64,000 nt of DNA from Ruficoccus sp. ZRK36 (lineage in GTDB: Bacteria > Verrucomicrobiota > Verrucomicrobiia > Opitutales > Cerasicoccaceae): the NCBI RefSeq assembly GCF_019603315.1, contig NZ_CP080649.1:3659436-3723435 (forward strand). Direction: 5' to 3'. This document shows positions 34,066 through 42,181 of this stretch, piece after piece (the first letter of the stretch is position 1; every line of letters starts with the position of its first letter). A program made the position numbers and the translations under genes. The notes under the pieces were generated by a model. That model ran no database searches. It saw nothing but the letters and a program-made list of their open reading frames with translations, and was not told the DNA's origin.

Positions 34066-36150
34066 CTAAACATCGTCGACCAGGCCGATCTCGTGGCAGG
34101 CGGCGATGTACTCGCTACATGACCAGGCCTGATAGGCCTTCCCCATGGGCTTACCGGTCAGGCCATGCGCCCACTCGTTAAACTCCCATTCGTAAAAAGC
34201 ACCGGCGTGGTTCAGCTCGGCGAGTTTGACCAGCTGCTCGCAGGCCAGCTCGCGCAGCCCGAGGCGGTTCAGGAAGCGCACCCAGACGCCACCCACCAGC
34301 GGCCAGATGCCGCCGTTGTGATAGTGCTGCGGCAGGTTGAGCAGATTCACCGTGTAGTAGCGCTTCCAGTTCGGGTCTCCCGACTCGACGGGCGGGTACA
34401 GGTTTTTGACAGGGAAGGGCTCATTGACCCCCGAGCCCCACATAAAGCGGAACGCAGTCTGCGCGTGCTCGTGGTCGATGACATTGAAGAGGAAAGCCAG
34501 CGCATTACCGTACACATCGCAGCGCCAGTCGTGGTCAAAGGGCGTGATCTGCGCCAGCAGGTAGCTGGTGTCCCCCATGGAGGCCTGTGAATCCGCAAAG
34601 GTGTAGTTGAGCTCACCCGCGGCATTCACCGACGGCCAGAACTCACGGAAGATTTTCTTTTTGATCGAACCGGCCCAGCGCAGGTAGTCCCCTGCCCGCT
34701 TGCGGTCGCCGAGATATTCCAGCAGGCGTCCAAATGCGATGTTGGCGCGGAACCACAGCACCTCGTCAATCAGCACGTGGTAGCTGCGCCCAAACAAATC
34801 GGTCCAGTCGCCGGCCTCGGGTATCTCCAGCAGCGCGTCGTTGTTACTGTCGTGCGCACTGAGCCAGTCCATCGCCTTTTGCAGTGAGTCGATATGGCTC
34901 CGCAAAAACCCAAAGTCCTGCGTGGCGCGGATAAACTCCGCGAAGGCGATAATCACCCATAAGCCGCTGTCGATGGAGCAAATGCCGCCCACCCCGGAGT
35001 AATCGGGCTCACCCGTATCTAGGCTGACATTGGCAGGGATCTGGCCGGTCGGCGTCATGCAGTTGATCAGAGTATCCAGCGTGGCGCGCTGGCAGGCCCG
35101 GATATCGGGATCGTCCAGCTCAATCGTACCAACAATGGTCACCGCACCATCGCGCGCCCACACGCTGCGGTAGTTCGCATCGGTGCCGCGCGTATTATTG
35201 TCTTCGAGCGAACAGGCCGAGAAGCCCTTCGGTGTAATGTTGCGGCGGATACCGTCGATCGCGTGCCGATAGCCCTCCTGGATAAAGGCCAGGTCGCTCT
35301 CACTGAGCGGGCTGGTGTGCTCCTCCTCGACCAGGTGCTGAATCTCGGGCGCATGGCTGAGAGCCTCCTCCGGGTCACCTTCTACGATTTCGCTGATGAC
35401 GCCATAGTGCATCAAGCCCTCAAGCACGCCGTCCGCACAGGTGCCGTGTGCGCGGTACATGCCGTTGCGGCCGACCATTCGCTCCAGCAGCTCCGGTTGC
35501 GCATTCGCGACAATGATGCCACGCACCCCGCGCTTGAGGAACATCGCATTATCGTTGCCGGTATCCCCGGCCACGAGGCACTGCTCACGAGCGATGCCGA
35601 GCCGCTTGAGCAGCCAGACCAAGGCATTACCCTTGTCGGCGAATTTCGGGAGCACGTCCAGGTCGCGACCGCTGGAGTAGACGACATTGACCTGCAGGCC
35701 CGTGTCGCTGAGCCGGTCTTCCAGCGCATCCAGCTCCGGCTGCTCGCAGTGGGCATACCAGCTGGTTTTGTACGGGCTCTGAAAATGCTCGGGCTGGCGC
35801 ACAGCCTCGGGCATACAGTCGCGGACGACCTCCTCGGCTTTTGCCAAATCCCAACCGTCCTCCAGGACGACGGAGAAGGCCTTGATGCACTCGGACTTTC
35901 GATAGTCGTAGATGACCGTGCCCACTCCGCAGATGCAGTAGTCGGGCACTGGCAGGCGCTTCTTTTTGATCAGGCGCTGCACATCCTCGAGCAGGCGTCC
36001 GGTATTATACACGAGCAGGGGCCGCTGCTTCTCAGGCAGCGACTCCCAGGTGCGGGCAAAGGCCACGGCAGCGTCAGCTTTGCCGAGGAGCGTTCCGTCG
36101 ATATCCGAGCACAGGAGCCGGACGGGCGGGTTCTTATCTTTTGCGGCCAT
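34066..36150 (-). CDS. Fusion: sucrose-phosphate phosphatase-like HAD domain + GH100 neutral-invertase-like domain
   Basis: 694 residues. N-terminal HAD phosphatase (about 8-265) has motif I 'LCSDIDGTLLG' and motif III/IV 'AGDTGNDNAMF', as in sucrose-6-phosphate phosphatase. The C-terminal half (about 285-694) resembles neutral/alkaline invertases: 'RGTDANYRSVWARDG', 'SIDSGLWVI' (Asp about 391, at the position of the catalytic Asp), 'HYHNGGIWP' and 'NEWAHG' (Glu about 662, near the general-acid Glu). No signal peptide. One chain could both dephosphorylate sucrose phosphate and hydrolyse sucrose, or the second domain could act on another glucoside. The synthase-like gene follows upstream by 53 bp. 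Domain assignments are from motif recognition. Confidence 0.78.
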   Translation of the reverse strand: MAAKDKNPPVRLLCSDIDGTLLGKADAAVAFARTWESLPEKQRPLLVYNTGRLLEDVQRLIKKKRLPVPDYCICGVGTVIYDYRKSECIKAFSVVLEDGWDLAKAEEVVRDCMPEAVRQPEHFQSPYKTSWYAHCEQPELDALEDRLSDTGLQVNVVYSSGRDLDVLPKFADKGNALVWLLKRLGIAREQCLVAGDTGNDNAMFLKRGVRGIIVANAQPELLERMVGRNGMYRAHGTCADGVLEGLMHYGVISEIVEGDPEEALSHAPEIQHLVEEEHTSPLSESDLAFIQEGYRHAIDGIRRNITPKGFSACSLEDNNTRGTDANYRSVWARDGAVTIVGTIELDDPDIRACQRATLDTLINCMTPTGQIPANVSLDTGEPDYSGVGGICSIDSGLWVIIAFAEFIRATQDFGFLRSHIDSLQKAMDWLSAHDSNNDALLEIPEAGDWTDLFGRSYHVLIDEVLWFRANIAFGRLLEYLGDRKRAGDYLRWAGSIKKKIFREFWPSVNAAGELNYTFADSQASMGDTSYLLAQITPFDHDWRCDVYGNALAFLFNVIDHEHAQTAFRFMWGSGVNEPFPVKNLYPPVESGDPNWKRYYTVNLLNLPQHYHNGGIWPLVGGVWVRFLNRLGLRELACEQLVKLAELNHAGAFYEWEFNEWAHGLTGKPMGKAYQAWSCSEYIAACHEIGLVDDV

Positions 36151-36203
36151 ATTCAGGTACGCAGTCAGTTACTAGTCAGTCCGTATGCAAACATGGTGCC
36201 AGA

Positions 36204-37556
36204 TCAACCGGCATCGGTGATTTCGAGGCGAGGCGCGTTGCGGCCTTCGACGATCTTCAGCAGCTGCTGAGCGATCCCCGTCCAGGTGAACAGGCTGCGG
36301 ACCTTGTGCGCGCCACCATAGGCCAGGCGATTATGAATCGCCGGGTGGCGAAGGGCTTTCAGGATCGTGTATCCAAAATCACCCGCATCAAAGCTGTCCG
36401 CATAGAGCGCATCCATGCCGTATGTCAGGGTACGATACAGGCCACCATGCGTGGTAACGACGGTCGGCGTACCACAGGCCATGGCCTCGATAGCCGTCAT
36501 CCCAAAAGGCTCATAGCGGCTGGGCAGACAGAAGACATCCGCAGCGCGATAAAAGTCGGGCATATCGGGATCGTCCAGCGAGCCACTCAGGACAACGCGC
36601 TCCTGGATGCCGTAGTCCTTGATCTTGTTGACGAGCTCCTGCAGCATCGGGTCTTCCATCGTCTGCTCGTTCTCCGTACCGACAGCCAGACGCAGGACCA
36701 CATTGTCCATGTGCTTGGCCACGATCGCAAACGCATCCACCAGCAAGTCGAAGCCCTTGTTACGGGACAGGCGACCGATGGAGGAAACGACCTTGAAATT
36801 CGGATCGTACTGGAGCGACTCGCGGATGGAGGTGCGGGTCGCCTCACTCACCGGGAAGAAGCGGTTATCATCATAGCCCGGGGGGATCATCTTCACCTTG
36901 TCAGCGGGCAGCCCGTAGTCGGCCTTGAACATATCGAGCTGGATCGGGGAAGTCGCCACCACCATGTCGCACTCGCGATAAAGTGTGCTCTCGTGGTGGA
37001 TACGCCGGGAGAAGTTATACGTCTCCTCCAGCGACTTTTCATCGTCGGGATAATCCTCGCGCATGAGGCGCTGCTTCCAGGTGCCGATCGAGTGCGGTGT
37101 GTGAATGTGGGGCACGCCCAGCTCCTCAGCCATATGCTGCCCGGCCAGTCCGGCGTCCCAGTAGTGCGAGTTGATAAACTGGTAGTTGTAGCGCTTCTTC
37201 GCGATGTAGCGCAGGGCGTTCTCGGTCCACTCCGGGAGCTTCTTATAGAGATACTCCTTTGGGATAAATTCCTTACCGCCGCAGCGCATGCGAATAATCC
37301 GTACGTGGTCATCGACCTCCTCGCGCTCGGGCTGATCCTCGAAACGGCGCGTCCAGATATCCACCTCGTATCCTAGCTGGGCCAGTTTTTTAGCCAACTC
37401 GATCACATAGACGACTTGTCCTCCAGTGTCGGGGAGCCCCAAGGGGGGCTCAGCGGCGACGTAGCCATGGGTGGATACCATAGCGATACGCTCGCGCTTA
37501 CGGGCGCGGCGTGTGCGTTTAACCTCGGGCGGCTTCAGGTATACTTCCTCTGCCAT
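36204..37556 (-). CDS. Sucrose-phosphate-synthase-like GT4 glycosyltransferase
   Basis: 450 residues. GT-B fold: N-terminal 'MVSTHGYVAAEPPLGLPDTGGQ' type region with the acceptor-binding 'DTGGQVVYVIELAKKL' seen in sucrose synthases and sucrose-phosphate synthases; 'THPSIGTWK' equivalent 'HTPHSIGTWK'; and the C-terminal nucleotide-sugar motif 'PSRYEPFGMTAIEAMACGTPTVVT' (E-x7-E). With the HAD-phosphatase downstream, the likely product is sucrose phosphate, then sucrose (or a related disaccharide such as mannosylfructose). Sucrose is a common compatible solute in halotolerant bacteria. The pair is presumably an operon. Confidence 0.82.
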   Translation of the reverse strand: MAEEVYLKPPEVKRTRRARKRERIAMVSTHGYVAAEPPLGLPDTGGQVVYVIELAKKLAQLGYEVDIWTRRFEDQPEREEVDDHVRIIRMRCGGKEFIPKEYLYKKLPEWTENALRYIAKKRYNYQFINSHYWDAGLAGQHMAEELGVPHIHTPHSIGTWKQRLMREDYPDDEKSLEETYNFSRRIHHESTLYRECDMVVATSPIQLDMFKADYGLPADKVKMIPPGYDDNRFFPVSEATRTSIRESLQYDPNFKVVSSIGRLSRNKGFDLLVDAFAIVAKHMDNVVLRLAVGTENEQTMEDPMLQELVNKIKDYGIQERVVLSGSLDDPDMPDFYRAADVFCLPSRYEPFGMTAIEAMACGTPTVVTTHGGLYRTLTYGMDALYADSFDAGDFGYTILKALRHPAIHNRLAYGGAHKVRSLFTWTGIAQQLLKIVEGRNAPRLEITDAG

Positions 37557-37668
37557 CCTATGAAGGATAGCTAATTAACCAATCAACGCAACGTTTCATC
37601 CGAAAAGGTTTCTATCTGAGCGTTACGACGAGGTAAAAACATGCCCAAATTCGCGACCATATCCGCAC

Positions 37669-37704
37669 AAAAAAAAGCCCTCCCCGAAAACGCTGGGAGG
37701 GCTT
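37669..37704 (-). terminator. Rho-independent terminator of the malonyl-CoA decarboxylase gene
   Basis: Minus strand: AAGCCCTCCC pairs with GGGAGGGCTT (10 bp, ten-base loop) and is followed by eight T. It lies 23 bp beyond the decarboxylase stop. Confidence 0.88.
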
Positions 37705-37726
37705 TGTCATGAAAATCGGATACAGG

Positions 37727-39154
37727 CTAAGAGCGTGTCTTCGCAGCCGGGCTCTTGGTGCGCAGGGCCTTTACCGCCGAGGACGTATAGACGACCCCAC
37801 GGTGCAGATAGTCCTCATGATGTTTCTCGATGCGCTCCAGCTTGTAGCGGTAGTTTACCATCAGCCCGAAGGACTCACGCAGCCCGCGCGGGGTGACATT
37901 CGCCACCCAGTTAATCTGCTCGATGCGGGCGCCGTTGTTGAGGTGGAAGTGGGCAACCGGATCCAACGCCGTCGGGTTATTACCACGCTTGGCCTCGCCG
38001 AGGTAGCGCACGCAGAGTCCCTTGAGCAGCATCTTAAAATCTTCGCTCATCGACTCGGGATGCTCCCAGTCAAGTCCTGCCAGGTACTCGGCAAAGTTCT
38101 CCGGCGCACTCAGTCCGGGCGCGGCAGCGGCGAGCTTTTTCGGGTCGAGCCCCTTGAGCATTTCCAGACCGCCCTCGCCTTCCATCCACTTGCGGAAGCC
38201 GGGGATCGGCGAGAGCGTGATGAACTTGCGGATGTTCGGCACGTCATGTCGCAAGCGGTCTACGACCTGCTTGATGAGGAAGCCCCCAAAGGGAATCCCG
38301 CCCAGGCCCTTCTGCGTATTGGAAATGGAATAGAAGACCGCGGTATCGGCATCGCTGGGCTTGAGAGCCGGGGCCGAGGTATCGAGCAGTTTCTGCACGT
38401 TGTCGGCCACGCCCTTGTGCAGGGCCACCTCGATAAAGATCAGCGGCTCGTTCGGCATGTTTGGATGGAAGAACGCGAAGCAGCGCCGGTCGACATTGAG
38501 CCGGTGCTTCAGGTCCTCCCAGCTCTCGATCTCGTGCACGGCCTCGTAGGCGATCAGCTTCTCCAGCAGGGCAGCGGGAGAGTTCCAGCTGATGGACTGG
38601 AGCTGGAGGATGCCGACGTTGAAGAGCGAGGAGAGCATCTCCTTGAGGTCGGTGCTCAATGGCTTGAACCGCGGCTCTTCCCTCATCAGGGCGAAGACAT
38701 CGCGGCGCATGTCCACCAGGAACTTCACCCCGGCGGGGAGAAGCGTCCAGCGGCGCAGTAACTCAGCCCGTGCGGGCACGAGAGCCTTGCGGAGCGCCTG
38801 GCAAGCGTTCCGCAGTTCTTCGCCGGTCACATTACCGGCGGCCTGCAGCGCCTCCTGCACCTGGGCTTCGTTAAAATCAAAATCATCCAGCAAGAGCGCG
38901 AGGAACCGGCGCTTACCGGCCTCGTCCCACTGGCTATAATCCTCGGCGAGGCGGGCCGCCTGCTGCGAAGACGACACCGGACCGCCGCGCTGGGCGATGC
39001 AGGCCTCGATCTGCTCGCGCAGGGTTTTGGCATCAGCCTGCACGAGCGCCCCCTCGGGGGTCATTTCTTTTCCCTTGCGGGTCAGGCCCAAGACCTTGGG
39101 CAGGCGGGACCAGTTGCGTTTGCCCCGCTGGATCACTTCTGTGGCAATATTCAT
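37727..39154 (-). CDS. Malonyl-CoA decarboxylase
   Basis: 475 residues from the ATG at 39154, which has an AGGAGA about eight bases upstream; the open frame continues to 39385 but overlaps the divergent transporter. Family signatures are 'FFHPNMPNEPLIFIEVAL', 'VFYSISNTQKGLGGIPFGGFLIKQV' and 'ITLSPIPGFRKWM' in the catalytic domain, which has a GNAT-like fold, after a helical N-terminal domain. It converts malonyl-CoA to acetyl-CoA and CO2 in the cytosol. No malonate transporter or malonyl-CoA synthetase is adjacent; it stands as a single gene with its own terminator. Confidence 0.92.
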   Translation of the reverse strand: MNIATEVIQRGKRNWSRLPKVLGLTRKGKEMTPEGALVQADAKTLREQIEACIAQRGGPVSSSQQAARLAEDYSQWDEAGKRRFLALLLDDFDFNEAQVQEALQAAGNVTGEELRNACQALRKALVPARAELLRRWTLLPAGVKFLVDMRRDVFALMREEPRFKPLSTDLKEMLSSLFNVGILQLQSISWNSPAALLEKLIAYEAVHEIESWEDLKHRLNVDRRCFAFFHPNMPNEPLIFIEVALHKGVADNVQKLLDTSAPALKPSDADTAVFYSISNTQKGLGGIPFGGFLIKQVVDRLRHDVPNIRKFITLSPIPGFRKWMEGEGGLEMLKGLDPKKLAAAAPGLSAPENFAEYLAGLDWEHPESMSEDFKMLLKGLCVRYLGEAKRGNNPTALDPVAHFHLNNGARIEQINWVANVTPRGLRESFGLMVNYRYKLERIEKHHEDYLHRGVVYTSSAVKALRTKSPAAKTRS

Positions 39155-39325
39155 ACGTTCTATCTCCTCTCTCGGTGGAGAGTATACACCCGGTCGCCGC
39201 ACACCATCAACTATGTTTATACAAGCGTAACCGAAAATTAGCATTGTTAAAGACAGGTGTAAATGCCTGCGGTTCCCTAAGCACTGCCGTGCTTTTCGCA
39301 TAAGAGGCTTCACCCCGCGCGACGG

Positions 39326-42175
39326 ATGACTAAAACTGTGCCCATGCCCATCGCCGCGTTTCCCCGCCTCTCCCATCGCTGCCACCTGCGGCGCTGGCTG
39401 CGCGGGGCGATCGCAGGGTTGGTGCTAGGTGCAGGCGGGCACGCTGCGGCTCAGCCAGAGCCATCCCCCCAACCCGCCTCCAGTGCAAGCTCGACCGAGC
39501 CGGTCGCCATCGTGGTGGAAAACCTGCCCCAGCCGGGCGAAGTCACCGTAGACGCGCTGGCAAAGCGCGAGGTCGTGCGCGCCTTTCTGGAAGCCAACCC
39601 CGACGTGCGGATCAAGTCCTTTGCCATGCCCGTCATCGGGGTGGACGACGCGCGCGACTCTGGCTCGCTCATGGCCATCGCCGCCGGGATGGGCGCGAAC
39701 GCCATCTATGTGAACTTCCGCCAATCGGCGACCTACAATGAGCACGGTTTTCTCCTGCCGCTGGAGACGCTGCTGGCGCGTGTCTTGAGCGACGACCCGA
39801 CAGTTCGCCAGACCGATGGCAAAGGCCGTTGGCTCGCCGACCCGAGCGAGGCTGAGGTCGCTGCTGCCCTCGCCCTGATTAAAGAACGTGTCCCTGAGCG
39901 GGCCTGGCCCGTCGTTTACCGGGAGGACCTGAGCGGGCGCTTCGAGGGCCGCCATGTCTGGACGCTGCCGACCTCCACCCTCGTGCGCGCCCTTTTCTAC
40001 CGCAAGGACCACTTTCAGGCCGCCGGGCTCGACCCGAGCCGCCCCCCGCAGACCTGGGACGAGCTGCTGAGTACGGCACGTCAACTGCACGCTCCCGAGC
40101 AGCGCCGCTACGCCATGGCCTTCTCGCCCGGCGAGGGCATCAGCTACCAGGCCTACCAGTTTCTCATGAACGGCGGCACTCGCGCCATGACGCGTGATAA
40201 AGACGGCCCGTGGCGAGCCTCGTTCGCTACCCCCGAGGCGACAGAGGGTATCCTGTTTTTCTGGCAACTGCTGCGCGAGCCCTACACCTACGGCGACCAG
40301 ACCCACGCAGGAGCCGCCACCCTGCGCCCGGACTTTAACCTGCTGTGGAAGTACGGACAGGTCAGCATGAGCTTTGGTTCGCTCGATGACCAGATGCTCG
40401 CCGCCATCAACCCGCAACTCGTCGGCATCGCTCCCCTACCCGCCGGCCCCGATGGCGAGCGCGGCAGCCTCCTCAACGCGCGCATGCTCGGGGTCTTCAG
40501 CCAGAGTAGCCCGGCCCAGCAGCTCGCGACGATGCGGTACCTGTGGTTCGTCACCGGCGAGCAGGCGCAGCAGATCCGCACCCAGCTCTTTGTAGACCGT
40601 GGCTACGGTGCCTTCGTCAACCCGGACCTGCTCACGAAATTCGGGTACACCGACCTCTTAAAAAAAGTTCCGCCCGGCTGGAAAGAAACCTATGAGACCG
40701 CCCTGTCCGGGGGCGTCCCAGAGCCCTATGGCCAAGGCACGCAGTTCATCTACCGGATGCTCTCCGAGCCGATCAACCAGGCGCTGGAGCGCGACTACTC
40801 CAGCATGACCCCCGAGGAGGCACAGGCTGACATCCTCCAGCTCCTGCAAGCCGCAGAGCGCGAGGTCAACGCGCGCGCACTCGGCCAGATCGATCCGGCT
40901 GAGCTGAGTAAACGCCGCTGGGTGGCGGGTGCCGTCCTCGCGGCGCTGGCAGCGGCATTTACGCTCGGCATCGGAGCGGTGTGGAGAAGCTTCGGGCGCG
41001 CGGGACCCGTCTATGAATCCAGCCGCGCCACCCACCGCCGCAACCTGCTGCGGGGATGGGCGCTGCTGCTGCCGGCCTTTGGGCTGATCCTGTTTTGGCA
41101 GTACCTGCCGCTGGTGCTGGGCGGAGCGAGCCTGACCTTCATGGACTACGAGCTGGTCCTGCCCAGCCACTGGGTGGGGGTGGATAACTTCGCACGCATC
41201 CTCTACGACCCGCGCTTCTGGCAGGCACTCTGGCGGGAGTTTTACTACGTGGCGCTCATGGTAGGCCTGGGCTTCTGGCCACCGATCCTGCTGGCGATTC
41301 TCCTGCAGGAGGTACCCACCACCTTTGCCAAGGTCTTCTTCCGGACGGTCTTTTATCTGCCCGCCGTGCTGGCCGGGGTCGTGGTGCTCTTTCTGTGGAT
41401 GCAGCTTTACGATCCCTCCCCTGCCGGAACCTTCAACCAGCTCCTGCTCGCGCTCAACGCCCTCGGAGCGGTGCCCGCGACGCTGATCAAGCTCACCCTG
41501 CTGCTGGTGTGGCTCACGCTCGTGACCGGCCTGCTCGCCCTGCCCTTTAAACTCACGGAGCTGGGCGCGGGGCTGAAACTCCTCCTCGGCGCGCTCGGGC
41601 TGGGGCTGCTCGCGGTTACAATGGCTCCGCTCGTCAATGCCTGGATGGCGGGTGGCATCAGCAGCACCATGGAAACGCTCGGTGCGCTGGCCGGACGCTT
41701 CCAGATCGAGCCGCAACGCTGGCTGCAAGACCCGCGCATGGCCATGCTCTGTCTGGTCATCCCTACCGTCTGGGCCACGAGCGGTCCGGGCTGCCTGATC
41801 TATCTGGCCGGGCTCAAGAGCATCCCCGATGAGCTCTACGAGGCTGCCGCCATCGACGGGGCGGGCTTCTGGCACAAGGTCTTTTACATCACCCTACCGA
41901 GGATGAAGTTCCTCATCGTGATCAACCTGATTGCGGCCATGGTCGCCGCCTTCAAGGGCGGGGCGGACCAGATCCTGGTCATGACCGGAGGTGGCCCCAA
42001 CGGCGCGACCAACACCCTCTCACTTGCCATTTTCTACCGCACCTTTATGGATCTCGACTACGGAGCGGGCACCGCCATGGCGTGGATTATGGGCGGCATC
42101 CTGATCGGCTTCACCGCCTACCAGATGCGCCTGCTCGCACGCTCGGAGTTCAAAGCAGGAGGGAGCGGAAGCTGA
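39326..42175 (+). CDS. Sugar ABC transporter: binding-protein/permease fusion (MalE-MalF type)
   Basis: 949 residues. A signal-anchor-like N-terminus (about 22-45) precedes a family 1 extracellular sugar-binding domain (about 50-525; 'LPTSTLVRALFYRKDHFQAAGLDP' and 'PQTWDELLSTARQL' are typical). A membrane segment (about 533-555) and a MalF-type permease follow, with several helices and the ATPase-contact EAA loop 'ELYEAAAIDGAGFWHKV' (about 835). So binding protein and permease are one polypeptide, tethering the receptor to the channel. The second permease follows 6 bp downstream. No ATPase gene lies in the window. Confidence 0.85.
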   Translation: MTKTVPMPIAAFPRLSHRCHLRRWLRGAIAGLVLGAGGHAAAQPEPSPQPASSASSTEPVAIVVENLPQPGEVTVDALAKREVVRAFLEANPDVRIKSFAMPVIGVDDARDSGSLMAIAAGMGANAIYVNFRQSATYNEHGFLLPLETLLARVLSDDPTVRQTDGKGRWLADPSEAEVAAALALIKERVPERAWPVVYREDLSGRFEGRHVWTLPTSTLVRALFYRKDHFQAAGLDPSRPPQTWDELLSTARQLHAPEQRRYAMAFSPGEGISYQAYQFLMNGGTRAMTRDKDGPWRASFATPEATEGILFFWQLLREPYTYGDQTHAGAATLRPDFNLLWKYGQVSMSFGSLDDQMLAAINPQLVGIAPLPAGPDGERGSLLNARMLGVFSQSSPAQQLATMRYLWFVTGEQAQQIRTQLFVDRGYGAFVNPDLLTKFGYTDLLKKVPPGWKETYETALSGGVPEPYGQGTQFIYRMLSEPINQALERDYSSMTPEEAQADILQLLQAAEREVNARALGQIDPAELSKRRWVAGAVLAALAAAFTLGIGAVWRSFGRAGPVYESSRATHRRNLLRGWALLLPAFGLILFWQYLPLVLGGASLTFMDYELVLPSHWVGVDNFARILYDPRFWQALWREFYYVALMVGLGFWPPILLAILLQEVPTTFAKVFFRTVFYLPAVLAGVVVLFLWMQLYDPSPAGTFNQLLLALNALGAVPATLIKLTLLLVWLTLVTGLLALPFKLTELGAGLKLLLGALGLGLLAVTMAPLVNAWMAGGISSTMETLGALAGRFQIEPQRWLQDPRMAMLCLVIPTVWATSGPGCLIYLAGLKSIPDELYEAAAIDGAGFWHKVFYITLPRMKFLIVINLIAAMVAAFKGGADQILVMTGGGPNGATNTLSLAIFYRTFMDLDYGAGTAMAWIMGGILIGFTAYQMRLLARSEFKAGGSGS

Positions 42176-42181
42176 CGCGCC

